This document shows positions 47,718 through 59,400 of a DNA stretch of 64,000 nt, piece after piece. Source of the DNA: Methanobacterium spitsbergense (lineage in GTDB: Archaea; Methanobacteriota; Methanobacteria; Methanobacteriales; Methanobacteriaceae); the NCBI RefSeq assembly GCF_019931065.1, contig NZ_JAIOUQ010000017.1, forward strand, positions 62,001 through 126,000. The letters are read 5' to 3'. Under the pieces are notes generated by a model. The model had not been told where the DNA came from and did no database searches. It saw only the letters and a list, made by a program, of their open reading frames with translations. The stretch's first letter is position 1. The number at the start of each line of letters is the position of its first letter. Made by a program: the position numbers and the translations under genes.

Positions 47718-48027
47718 ATATCTAAAAATCTTTTTTCTATTTCATCAACAGATTTTAATTGCAAAATTAATTATTAATACATTAATATTTTTTTTGAAAC
47801 ATTAAAACTTGTATCCCATTTTATTAGAGTAATTAATGAATTGTCTTGATGCTTCACCTATTAAATACTTTAAAGATTTAGCTAAAAGATTTCCATAATA
47901 TGAAGCTACATATCAGTTTAATTCTATTTTCTATCACAATTATTAGAGAGACGATACTGTGATCAATTGGATCAGGACGCTAATGACTTTATAGGATTTG
48001 CAGTGGATGGGGCAAAACAATTTAATC
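47718..48027. other. Intergenic, no gene seen
   Basis: About 310 AT-rich bases; a T-rich tract follows the TRAM gene and may end its transcript. Confidence 0.4.
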
Positions 48028-48363
48028 TAATCAAATAATTTGTATAGGTATTAAAAATATTGTGAAATTATATATACTGTGAAATTACAATATATTATGA
48101 GGGATATGATGGTCACAGAAACAAAAATTTCAAAAGGATTCCAAACAGTAGTACCTTCGAAAATAAGAAAAATGTTTAAAGTAGGTCCTGGGGATATCGT
48201 AGAATGGAAAACTGATAAAAATAATAGAGTTGAAGTTTTTTTCCGTAAAAAAATAACTATAAACGATGTTTTAGGTATGATCGATGGTCCTAAAACTGAT
48301 GCTGTAGAAATGAAGAAAAGAATTCAAAGGGGTGAAAAAATTTGATATTTGCAGATTCATCTT
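48028..48363 (+). repeat. vapBC cassette duplication, right copy
   Basis: Partner of 46456-46790, in front of and within the intact vapBC. Confidence 0.85.
48109..48345 (+). CDS. vapB: AbrB/MazE-type antitoxin
   Basis: About 78 residues, same fold as the left copy with a few substitutions (KMFKVGPGD here, KMFNVDPGD there). GAGGGAT Shine-Dalgarno before ATG 48109. The stop overlaps the TTG start of vapC by four bases, so the two are translationally coupled, as usual for toxin-antitoxin pairs. The antitoxin should bind the PIN toxin and repress the shared promoter just upstream. Confidence 0.85.
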   Translation: MVTETKISKGFQTVVPSKIRKMFKVGPGDIVEWKTDKNNRVEVFFRKKITINDVLGMIDGPKTDAVEMKKRIQRGEKI

Positions 48364-48731
48364 TTTTTATAGCCCTTATAAATAAAAAAGACCAATGGCA
48401 TAAGGATATTCCTAAAGTATTATCTAAAATTGATAAAGTGAAAAAAATAACATCTATTCTTGTACTTTCTGAAACAGTAACCCTGGTAGGAAGTTTAAGC
48501 GGAGGCAAAGCAGGTGTTTTGATATATGAATACATCATAGATAACTACGAAGTTGTTTATATAGATAAAACCTTAAGTAACAATGCTATGGAAAAATTCC
48601 TTCAATATGATGGTACATTGTCTTTAGCTGATTGTGTGTCCCTAGAAATCATTGAAATGCATCAAGTTAATAGTATAGTTTCTTTTGATTCTGATTTCGA
48701 TAAAGTTAAAAATCTCAACCGAATCCATTAA
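48342..48731 (+). CDS. vapC: PIN-domain toxin
   Basis: 129 residues of the PIN ribonuclease fold. Acidic active-site residues are visible: Asp5 (MIFADSSFF), Glu in LVLSETVTL, Asp in LSLADCVSLE and Asp in SFDSDFDKV. It starts at TTG overlapping the vapB stop. VapC toxins cut specific RNAs, often tRNA or rRNA, and are held inactive by VapB. Full length for the family and apparently intact, unlike the left-copy remnant. Confidence 0.87.
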   Translation: MIFADSSFFIALINKKDQWHKDIPKVLSKIDKVKKITSILVLSETVTLVGSLSGGKAGVLIYEYIIDNYEVVYIDKTLSNNAMEKFLQYDGTLSLADCVSLEIIEMHQVNSIVSFDSDFDKVKNLNRIH

Positions 48732-49189
48732 TTTTCAATTATATTGTGTTCAACACGGCCTTATAACTAAATCTTGGAGTACAACCACATTCATTATGTA
48801 ATGGGAGAATTATAAACTTCTTGTTCCATATCAAAAACAACAAACGCATCCCTATACATGCCGATAAATGCAATACACCCTAGTAACTATTTATTTAATT
48901 ACTCGTTCTGTTCATTTAAGTGAATATTATCATCTTGAATGTTTTTTTATACTTGATCATACCCATCGAGTTGTTCATTTATAGTCTTCTTTTCATTTTC
49001 TAAAGTTTCAAACATACGTGAGTACCTGTTCAAAATCTTTTGATACAATATAACAACAGGTTTTAGGATTTTCATTCTCAGGACAACTTCAAGGATCCAT
49101 CACTTTTTAATACTATTTTCCTTTGGAAACCTGGGATATATTCCATTTTTTTTAGGGCCGAGAATAACGCTTAATAAATCACCGTTTCA
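48732..49189. other. Intergenic, possibly decayed coding DNA
   Basis: About 460 bases with no open gene. The minus strand gives a short stretch SCPENENPKTCCYIVSKDFE across 48998-49095 that looks protein-like, but I could not assign it. Otherwise nothing. Confidence 0.3.
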
Positions 49190-49550
49190 TTTTGTGGTAC
49201 TGTGATAGATACAATTTTCACCAGTAACAATGCAACTCAAGATGGTGGTGCTATCTGGAATGGTGATACTGATAATGTGCATTTCAACCGAATCGTTGGA
49301 AACACTGCAACTAATAATGGTGGAGCTATCTGGAATAATCAAGCAATAATAAACGCTACTTGTAACTGGTGGGGTTTTAACAGAGGACCTACAATTGGAA
49401 GTCTGTATGGCGTTCAAACTGAGGAGTACACTCCATGGCTGTATTTGACTTTCAAAGCAGTCCATTAAGTATTCCTGATGGATCGACTTCCACATTGACA
49501 GCTAGTTTCAATCAAGTCTTTGATAAATACTGTTTTTATCGAGTAATTCA
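49190..49550 (+). pseudogene. Fragment of an adhesin-like beta-helix protein
   Basis: Reads GTVIDTIFTSNNATQDGGAIWNG, IVGNTATNNGGAIWN, then CNWWGFNRGP and YTPWLYLTF: the last coils and closing NWWG motif of an adhesin-like protein. Past a frameshift at about 49468 the next expected linker continues SIPDGSTSTLTASFNQ. No start, signal peptide or C-terminal part. It is the debris of a larger gene. Confidence 0.75.
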
Positions 49551-49994
49551 TAGATTAAGCATGTGATTAGTATACTAATCAAAAACGGGAAAATATTAAA
49601 GTTGAATGAAGAATGGAAGTTGTAAGTGAATATTGGTCAGAAGATATGGAAATATTAATATTATCATAGTTGAATCTGAAGTTCCCAATCTTCCAAGGAG
49701 CAGTATTATACCAAGTTTTCCAAGAATTCCTGTTTTACCTAAACTCCCCAAATTACCTAAAGAGTTCATTCATCCCTTTTTTCCAACTCATAAAGCCATC
49801 ATAGTTGTTGGTATACTTCCCATAATTATTCAATCTTCCTAAGAATTTATTATTAATATTAATCACTGATTTTTCATCCTAAATTTAATATAAATACTTT
49901 TTACAATTTTTTAGAATAAATTAATTATCGAAAACAAATAAATAAATCGGTATTATAAAAAGAAGAATTTTATTTTTTTTAGTACAATTGATCA
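49551..49994. other. Intergenic; one doubtful short frame
   Basis: A Pro-rich frame at 49633-49842 (SFPRIPVLPKLPKLPK) has no Shine-Dalgarno and no recognised family; I do not call it a gene. Confidence 0.3.
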
Positions 49995-50444
49995 TTAAAT
50001 TTCTCCTATTTTACCTAGTATAATTTTTATGTTTTTAACTGATTCATAAAATTTTTCTAGATCATCATCAGAAAGGGTTGATAGGTTCATTTTAATCTCA
50101 TTATTTGAATGTTTCCGCCATTCTCTTAAAAGATCGTTTCCTCTCTCAGTTAGAGCTATGTTAATAACTCTTCGATCGTTTTTATCGGGTAAACGTTCGG
50201 CTAATCCATTTTCTACGAGTTTGTCTATTAAAGAGGTCATATTTGATTTTGATATGTAAACCATTCTTCCAATTTCAGACATTGGCAGTTCGCCGCGCTT
50301 CTTAAGCACTTTTAATATATGATAATATGAATGTGGCATACTGTTCTGTTTTAACTTTTTTTTATGTTTAAACAACTTTTTTTTAAACAATGGAAAAAAC
50401 AGATACAGTTCATCCACCATTTTGTTTAATCTTTCCTCGTCCAT
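49995..50444 (-). CDS. MarR-family transcription regulator
   Basis: 149 residues with the winged-helix layout of MarR: an N-terminal dimer helix (LNKMVDELYLFFPLFKKKLF), the recognition helix region MSEIGRMVYISKSNMTSLIDKL and the wing LAERLPDKNDRRVINIALTE, then the C-terminal dimer helices. Start ATG 50444 follows GGTGAA; the in-frame GTG at 50453 overlaps it. It probably responds to a small ligand. The codirectional gene just upstream (50730-51068) carries palindromic sites and is a likely target. Confidence 0.88.
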   Translation of the reverse strand: MDEERLNKMVDELYLFFPLFKKKLFKHKKKLKQNSMPHSYYHILKVLKKRGELPMSEIGRMVYISKSNMTSLIDKLVENGLAERLPDKNDRRVINIALTERGNDLLREWRKHSNNEIKMNLSTLSDDDLEKFYESVKNIKIILGKIGEI

Positions 50445-50729
50445 AACTTTCACCAGTTAAGTCAATATTATTTAACTATACTATAAAGAACATTTCTAAT
50501 AAATAAACATACCAAAATTATGATAATATCCAAACAACTGATAAACTAAACCTATTATAAACATTAATTTTATACTTTTAAAGAATAAAAGCTTCCCAGT
50601 AATATTTCTATTACCTGTATTAGACTTATAAATCCAATAAAATAGCTAAAAAGGAGGAATATAAACTAATAAATTTTAATAATTTATCAGTCCCTCTGAA
50701 TTTAGTAGATCTTATCTAAAAAAAATGAG

Positions 50730-51068
50730 TTATTCTTCTTTTAGCATATCACGGACCATTTTAATCATTTCAACCTTTTGTTCCGCCATGGATGCTTTCA
50801 TATCTAATTTTGCAGCTACAAGTTTCTTCTTCTCTTTCATAATTTCAGCTTTCTGTTCTGCCATAGATATTTTCATATCCATTTTTTTAACTAATATTTT
50901 CTTCTTATCTGCTTCTGAAAGATGTTCCATGATTTTTTTAATGAAGATCTTCTTCATTATCAATCCTTTTTTCATATCATGGTGCATCATATGCCCATCT
51001 TTCATATGATCATGCATTTTATAGCCCATTTCTTTATTTTCAGGTCCACATTTATTTTCTTCACACAT
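50730..51068 (-). CDS. Met/Lys/His-rich small protein
   Basis: 112 residues, no known family. The N-terminal part is Cys/His/Met-rich (MCEENKCGPENK, KMHDHMKDGHMMHHDM), which could bind metal. The rest is helical and contains an internal repeat: KKMDMKISMAEQKAEIMK and AAKLDMKASMAEQKVEMIK, about 25 residues apart. No signal peptide or membrane segment. GGTGAT sits just before ATG. It is 285 bases upstream of, and codirectional with, the MarR gene. Possible metal or redox stress protein. Confidence 0.7.
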   Translation of the reverse strand: MCEENKCGPENKEMGYKMHDHMKDGHMMHHDMKKGLIMKKIFIKKIMEHLSEADKKKILVKKMDMKISMAEQKAEIMKEKKKLVAAKLDMKASMAEQKVEMIKMVRDMLKEE

Positions 51069-51134
51069 CTTATCACCAAATTTTTTTTTATAGAAGGGTG
51101 CTAAATTTTATAAAAATTCAATTCCAACACCTTT

Positions 51135-51149
51135 GTTATATTATATAAC
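51135..51149. promoter_or_regulatory. Palindromic operator candidate 1
   Basis: GTTATATTATATAAC is a perfect inverted repeat about 67 bases before the start of the Met/Lys/His-rich gene. It fits GTTAT-N5-ATAAC, shared with 51197-51211, and also contains the TATA-like core. MarR dimers bind sites of this size. Confidence 0.45.
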
Positions 51150-51196
51150 TATTCTTATATAAACATTTCCATGAATAACAGTTCTATATAATATTT

Positions 51197-51211
51197 GTTA
51201 TAATACATAAC
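51197..51211. promoter_or_regulatory. Palindromic operator candidate 2
   Basis: GTTATAATACATAAC has the same GTTAT-N5-ATAAC arms as 51135-51149, 62 bases further from the gene, about six helical turns. Confidence 0.4.
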
Positions 51212-53004
<1,793 letters not shown>

Positions 53005-53014
53005 ACTCTCCATC

Positions 53015-53021
53015 TTTTTTT
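53015..53021 (+). terminator. T-run terminator after mer
   Basis: Seven Ts 11 bases after the mer stop, followed by a second T-rich patch; a typical archaeal T-rich stop signal. Confidence 0.4.
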
Positions 53022-53409
53022 CTTTAATATTGATAAGATATCATTAATTTAAGTCCATTGGATATTCTTAACTAGTATATAAAGAGGTTGTTAAATGGAA
53101 ACGTATTATTACTTGTTTTTTATGAGTTTATCCTTAGCAACTATTTGTTGGTGGTTTGTTACTGCTAATTTATCTGTCAAGTTATTATCACCAAGTATGT
53201 GTATTAAATCAGAAGTTAATTGTAAATCAGCCGTATAATTTCTAATGTAAAAACCTCTAAAAAAAACAGAATGATTGGGGTTCATATGATCTTCAAATAA
53301 ATATTAAACAGGACGGGGATGTTACCACCTACTTGATTTTTCACCAATTTTGATCAGAAATCATTGGTCATAAAAAAAGGATGTAAACCTAAATCCCTGT
53401 CCTTCTCAT

Positions 53410-53432
53410 CCCCCCCCCCCCCAAAAAAAAAA
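53410..53432 (+). repeat. C13A10 homopolymer tract
   Basis: Thirteen consecutive C followed directly by ten A in an otherwise AT-rich noncoding region. It is by far the longest G/C homopolymer in the window and is prone to slippage or sequencing error. Confidence 0.9.
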
Positions 53433-53755
53433 TCAAATTGCAGATAGAACATCCACTAAATATTAAACATTGGAAGGGAAATATCAATTCTGAGTTTTTA
53501 CCAAATTGATCTTAAAAATTCACCTATTGAAATGATTACTAATGCAAAAAAATTCAAAATAAACCATGATAAATCTTAAATTTTCTTCTTTTTTAAAATT
53601 TTTTTGAATCATTAAAATGTTTTTTACCAGATCTATGTATAAACCTTTAAAAGTCTGTTTTTATTATTTCCACGTTGAAATAGAATTTTTCAAAGTTCAC
53701 ATATGCCTGATTTACTACGTTTAGCCCAAACTAACAAATAATTTATAGTATGTAT

Positions 53756-53835
53756 TATAGAAATATTGTGAAATTACAACATATGAGGGATATACTGGAT
53801 AACAGAAACAAAAATTTCAAAAGGATTCCAAACAC
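53756..53835 (+). pseudogene. Third, decayed vapB copy
   Basis: About 75 bases match the vapB leader and first codons (ATTGTGAAATTACAA, ATGAGGGATAT, then ACAGAAACAAAAATTTCAAA and GGATTCCAAACA), with several deletions and changes that shift the frame; similarity stops after 53835. Confidence 0.8.
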
Positions 53836-53997
53836 TCAAACAGATAAATAATTATTAAATAGTATATTTCCAATTCATGTTATCTACTACTAGTCTAACC
53901 TGGAAGATATGCAGGTAACACACCTTCATAATCTGGTTAGTATCCACTTTATTATCAATTATTATTTTTTATTTTTTAACGAGAAATTATTAGAACA

Positions 53998-54257
53998 CGA
54001 AGCATCATCCGAGTATATTACAACAGGTATTAAACTTTAGATACTATGCTAGATGGTAAAGGATCCTATAAAGGAAGCATCACATAGTTACTGCAGCCGG
54101 AACAGGGAAAAATAGCATATCAGCACAGTTTGCACAATACTTGTAAAAATGGAGAAAATGTTTTATTTTCGCCTTTGAAGAATCTCCAATACAAATTATG
54201 CGAAATATGAAATCTATTGGAATATATCTTCAATTATGGTTAGACAAGGAGTATTAA
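53998..54257 (+). pseudogene. Relic of a KaiC-like ATPase
   Basis: Broken frames read SSEYITTGIK, LDTMLDGKGSYKGSIT, TAAGTGKNSISAQFAQYL (from 54090), stop, KCFIFAFEESPIQIMRNMKS, IGIYLQLWLDKEY, stop (54255-54257). This follows the order of a KaiC domain: the LD-x-ML-GG-x-YY-RGS lead, Walker A GTGK(T/S), then FAFEESPxQIxRNMxSIGI. The Walker A Thr/Ser is now Asn and several stops and frameshifts are present. Weak similarity may continue to about 54320. Confidence 0.75.
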
Positions 54258-54455
54258 ATAAAATTAGCAATACTATTTCAAATAGTTTGGAAAATCTTCA
54301 TTTTTTTGAATTGAGAATATAATAGTGAAAATGGTTACAAAAACTTTTTTTTACTTAAAAAGCTTTCTATTTGATTGTAATAATAAAACATATATTGTCA
54401 TTAAACAAAAAATAAATAAATAAATAGCCTGTTAATATTTTAGGGGGAGGATAAT

Positions 54456-55490
54456 ATTAATAAGTATATAATATTTTTTACTATACTTTTTGTATCCGCA
54501 TTCTTTTTATGTGGAGCTTCATCAGCCTCAACTGTGAAAACTAGTCAGATCAGTAATTCTAACACCAAAGTCGTGGGTTATACGCCTGTTGCTGTCCAGG
54601 ACGAGGCAGATATAAGTGGTAACATAGTGGTCTACAGGAAAACAGTTTGGAAAAATAATTCAATCGATATCCTGATTAGTTCTCAAATATGCTGGAAACA
54701 CCTTAAGACACATAAAAGTGGAATTGTATCCGGTTCTAGCTATAAACAACATGATCCTGCTATTTCAGGTACCCGGGTGGTCTGGCAGGAATACAGATCA
54801 ACTAACTCATATGTTTATGTGAAAAATCTTGCAACAGGGGCAATTGGAAGAGTAGGCGGATCCAGTTCTTATAATCCTGATATTTCAGGTACCAGAGTGG
54901 TCTGGGAACAGACCATTGGAAGCCATTCTTATATTTACTATAAAAACCTTGCAACAGGATATAGTGGCAAAGTACAATCATCAAACTATGATCAAAATAA
55001 TCCTGCTATTTCAGGTACCCGGGTGGTCTGGCAGGAATACAGATCAGCTAACTCCTATGTTTATGTGAAAAATATTGCAACAGGGGCAATTGGAAGGTTA
55101 GGGAGCAATCATGCAGGCCAGCCTGACATTTCTGGAAATAAAGTTGTCTGGCAAGATAATAACAGCATATACTGGAGGGACCTTGTAACACGTGCTGGAG
55201 GTAAACTATACAGAGGTAACGAGCAGTATGTGCCTAAAATCTCAGGGAGCAAAGTGGTCTGGCAAGATTACTATGGTGGAATATTAGCAGTCTATGTTAA
55301 AAATTTAGTCACTGGATCGGTTTTCAGGGTGATCTGGCAGAATGGTGATAGTCAATTTGGATATTATCCTGCTATTTCAGGCACTACAGTTGTATTTCAG
55401 AATTGGAAAACACACTATTTAGTTCCCAATCCCTTCTTAGTATACTGGAAAGAGGTATTAACCGGAGCTGGAGGTAGGGTACAAGTCTAA
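54456..55490 (+). CDS. Secreted beta-propeller-like repeat protein
   Basis: About 344 residues. Start: GGAGG (54446-54450), five bases, then ATT 54456; an in-frame TAG lies just upstream at 54441-54443, and the next canonical start in frame (GTG 54534) comes after the complete signal peptide (NKYIIFFTILFVSAFFLCG, cut near ASSAS). The body has about six repeats of ~45 residues, each with DISGTRVVWQE / AISGTRVVWQ and VYVKNLATGAIGR, as in TolB/YncE-like beta propellers. Two repeats are nearly identical. Cell-surface location likely; ligand unknown. ATT as the initiation codon is the best explanation of the sequence. Confidence 0.75.
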   Translation: MNKYIIFFTILFVSAFFLCGASSASTVKTSQISNSNTKVVGYTPVAVQDEADISGNIVVYRKTVWKNNSIDILISSQICWKHLKTHKSGIVSGSSYKQHDPAISGTRVVWQEYRSTNSYVYVKNLATGAIGRVGGSSSYNPDISGTRVVWEQTIGSHSYIYYKNLATGYSGKVQSSNYDQNNPAISGTRVVWQEYRSANSYVYVKNIATGAIGRLGSNHAGQPDISGNKVVWQDNNSIYWRDLVTRAGGKLYRGNEQYVPKISGSKVVWQDYYGGILAVYVKNLVTGSVFRVIWQNGDSQFGYYPAISGTTVVFQNWKTHYLVPNPFLVYWKEVLTGAGGRVQV

Positions 55491-56468
55491 AACCAATAAA
55501 TTATGGAAAATCATCATTTACTAAATTAAAAATGAATAAGTAAAATATAATGAGAATAGGGCTAAAAATTTCCTATTCCCCTCTTTTTTTTTGGAATATA
55601 AAATAACCAAATTTAAATCTAAAGATTTCAAGAAAAAATCGAGCGTTATTCACATTAGATGGATGATAGATATTACTAAAACAATATTTTACATTTTTTT
55701 AATTGGATATCTAACATTTAGATGGAAGTTTGACAATATTCAGCAACGATCTCAATCAATTGTTTGTATTACCTGTTGGTTATCATGATTAATGAAGTTT
55801 ATACAACAATACAGGCGGGAAAATCTTGGCCGAATCTGAACTTGGAAAAGGAACAACATTCTATTTTACAATACCTATCAAATGAATTCTAGATTAATTT
55901 TTTATTTTTAAATTATTATTTTTATTGAGGGATTCTTATTGAGGGGTACTTTGATAACTCAAATTAACAGCACCTATGAGTGAATGACATAGTAATATTC
56001 TCGATGTATGAATGTATCTATGTGTAAACGAATAGCTTTATATGTTAATGCACTTATGAGATCTTTGATTTATAGGAACCTTTACGAATGTGGCCAAAAC
56101 CATTAGTTTAACTTTTTTTTACTATTCTGATTGATTAAATCAAATTGTATATAGATCTAAAAATTTATCAATTGTTAAACTTAATATTAAAGGCTATGAT
56201 TTGACTATATATTTATACAGTTGGGGTAGGTGTATACACAGTTTTAGAGTACTTTAGAAGTTTTTAATATCAAATTTACGTTATAATCAGTCCAATCTAT
56301 CATAGTCAATTGTTTAGATTTTTTGGCAATCCCTTCATACTTAGAGAATACCATCAGAAAACAAGCTGTATTTTTAGAACTTAATCCTAAATATCCGGTT
56401 ATTACATGAAAAAAATATGTGAGGATTTTTAAATCCTCTATAGATATTCGTTTATTTTATTTGTTTTT
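55491..56468. other. Intergenic with a kinase relic
   Basis: Nearly 1 kb without a convincing gene. A short Lys-rich frame (55591-55788) has no Shine-Dalgarno or family. A histidine-kinase relic lies at 55811-55885. The rest shows nothing recognisable. Confidence 0.4.
55811..55885 (+). pseudogene. Relic of a histidine kinase C-terminus
   Basis: Reads TGGKILAESELGKGTTFYFT then IPIK and a stop, the last ATPase motif and C-terminus of HisKA/HATPase kinases (usual form GGxIWxESExGKGSTFxFTLP). Nothing of the upstream kinase survives in frame. Confidence 0.75.
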
Positions 56469-59400
56469 TTATGTTGTGGTTGTTGTGAATTTTGTTGTGT
56501 ATGGTGTTGTTAGTCCTGCTCCGCCTGTGCTTGTAACGCTGTTTGAATGTAGTATGACTGTGTAGGTTGTTCCTCTTGCAAATGCTGCGTTGGCCGTTAT
56601 ATTCAGTGTACTACCATTTATGGATGTGGTGTATGGTTTTATTTGTCCGTATTGATTTTTGAGTTCTATCCAGGGGTTGGTTCCAAGTTGGATGGCTTTG
56701 CTGAAGTTGATTTGCACTACTTTGTTCACTGCTACGTTAACTGCGTTGTTCACTGGACTTGTGCTTGTAACGACTGGTGGTGCTGATGTTGTGAATCTGG
56801 TTGTGTATGGTGCTGTTAATCCATTTCCTGCCAGGTCAGTTATACTGTTTGAATGTAAAATAACAGTATATTTTCTTCCGGCATCTAAAAGACTGTTTGG
56901 TGTTATTGAGAGTATATTACCAACTATGCTACTTGTGAATGGTATTGCTGCTCCAGTTCCACTTGAAAATTTAAGTTCTATCCATGGGTTGGCTCCGAAT
57001 TTAATTGCTTCATTGAAAGTTATCTGTATAACCTTATTTAAAGCCACATTAAATGAATTATTCACCGGATTTGAACTAGTAACCACTGGCGGTGTGTTAT
57101 CAAGCACATCTAAGGTATTTGTGTTGCTGCTTGCTGCGTATGTATTGTCTTGTAGGAATTCTGCGAGTATTGTGTAGATTCCTTGTGTTTGTGTTATAGT
57201 GTATTGTAGGGTTGCTATTCCAAGTGCGTTGGTTGTTGCTGTTCCCACAGGGTTACCGTCTACATTGAATTGTATAGTTTGTCCTGCTAGGGGTATGTTG
57301 TTGTATGTGTCTGTTAGTGTTGCAATCAAATCAACTATGTCTCCTTTAAATCCAGTTGCAGGGTTTACAGTTATTGTTGTTGGTGTTAATGGCACATTTA
57401 GTGTTGTTGTGGTGTTTATGGTATTGAATCCTGGTTGGTTTATAGGTGGATTGTCTGTGTTATCTCCGTCGGGGTTGAATGTTCTTTGTGTTTCTGTTGC
57501 GTTGTTGGTTATGGTGGTGTTGCTTACATTGACTTGGGCAGGTATTCTGAATAATGCCATACCGTTTAGTGCTATGTCATTTGGGAACCATTCTAATTCC
57601 GAGTATGTTCCGAAATCAAGCCAGTAGGCGTTCGGGTCTGTGCCCCATGTTAATCCACCGTCGTAACTGGTTTCCATTAATGCACTGTTGTAGATTAAAT
57701 TGCCTGTGAAGTCGTCGATTATTGTTATGTATTTAGCTGTGTCGGGTCCGTTGTTATAGAGTTTTATGAATGCATATAGGTTGTCTAAGTAGTATGCTGT
57801 TGTTGTGTGTGGTGATCCGTATGTGCTGTTGTTTTGGTACCATTTGGTAAGCTGTGTCTGAGCTGTTGGGACATAAGTTTCGGCAAAGCCTACGTTGTTG
57901 GTTGTATTCGGGTCGTATTGATCTGCTGTTGCTGGATCAAAGGTTGCGGTGTTGTTTACGGTTCCTGTGGTGTTTGCTATTGTAAAGAAATCTAAAACCC
58001 AGACATCTCCATTGTTCATGGTTGGTATTGTCCAGATCATGGTTAGAGGATCGAATGATGGATTGTTCTCTGGTGGGTCAAGGTCGGGATTCTGTCCAGT
58101 GTAAGTTACAAACCAGCTTCCAAATATGTCGAATGGTGCTAATTCCATGCCTGTTCCCAGTAGATCTGTTATTTTCACGTTGGTTGCTGTATCAGGACCG
58201 TTGTTGGTTACTATTACCTCGCTGAAGAACTTCCAGTAACGGTCTAATGGATTATCAGGGAATATTATTGGCCCTAAATCTTCGTAGTAGAAGTTTTTAG
58301 TCACATCAATATCTGCAGTTGGCGTGTTGATTGTAACATCTGTGTTCACCGTTTGTGCATCAACTGTGGCTGATACTGTTGAAATTCCAGGAGAATTGCC
58401 TGTAAAAGTAGTAGTTGCTTTACCGTTTAAGGTATTGGCAATTAATGGGTTTACAGTTCCTAATGCATCACTTGCGAAGTTTACAACAATTCCATCAGGA
58501 ACATGACCACCTGCAGGGTCTTGGTAAACACCATTTTGATCATGTAACAGATCAGCTGTGATATTTGAGGTTTCACCAGTATTAATGGTGTCCGGATCTG
58601 ATGTAGTAGTTAAAACTAACCACTTAGAAACCGTGGCCCCTACTACTCTTCCTGCAGTAACTGGATCGGATCCAACAAAATTAGACCCCCACCAATTATA
58701 ATCAACATCACAAGAACTTCCATCAGAATATATATCTTGTGGAGTGTTTCCTACAATCCGACAGAAACTCACATTCACAGTACCAACATAAGAATTGTAG
58801 ATAGCACCACCATAATATTGTGCGGTGTTACTGGTGAAAGTACTGTTGTTTACTGTCAAAGTACCACTATAATTGAGGATAGCACCACCAACATCTGCGG
58901 TGTTACTGGTGAAAGTACTATTGTTTACAGTCACAGTACCATAATTGAGGATAGCACCACCACCAGAATTTGCAGAGTTACTGGTGAAGGTACTGTTGTT
59001 CACTGTCACAGTACCACCACCATTGTAGATAGCACCACCATTACCATAATTTGCTGTGTTACTGGTGAGATTACAGTCTGTTACAGTCAAAGTACCACCA
59101 TTGTAGATAGCACCGCCATATTCTGCGGTGTTACTGGTGAGATTACTGTCTGTTATAATCAAAGTACCACCATTATTGTAGATAGCACCACCATAATATT
59201 GTGCAGAGTTACTGGTGAAAGTACTGTTGTTTACAGTCAAAGTACCACCATAATTATTGTAGATAGCACCACCATAAGTTGTGTTTCCGTTGGTTAGTGT
59301 TAGGTTGTTGATTGTAACATATATTCCACTGTTTATTTTGAATATCCAGTTGGTGCCTGTTCCGTTTATTATTGTATCCGTTTGACTTTCTCCATTAATA

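Larger units (their letters stand above)
53005..54455. other. Long intergenic region with gene relics
   Basis: About 1.45 kb without an intact gene. It holds a C13A10 tract (53410-53432), a vapB relic (53756-53835) and a KaiC relic (53998-54257), each listed separately. Confidence 0.6.

Noticed and set aside
48998..49095. Possible coding relic on the minus strand (CPENENPKTCCYIVSKDFE)
   Set aside because: Looks protein-like but too short and unassigned; not enough to call a gene relic.
49633..49842. Pro-rich 69-residue frame
   Set aside because: No Shine-Dalgarno, low-complexity composition, no family, in a region of gene debris.
55591..55788. Lys-rich 65-residue frame
   Set aside because: Starts within an A-rich leader with no Shine-Dalgarno, and no recognisable domain.
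58737..59297. Long Ser/Thr/Val-rich frame antisense to the large adhesin
   Set aside because: It is the mirror of the repetitive beta-helix coding repeats; repeat periodicity keeps the antisense frame open.
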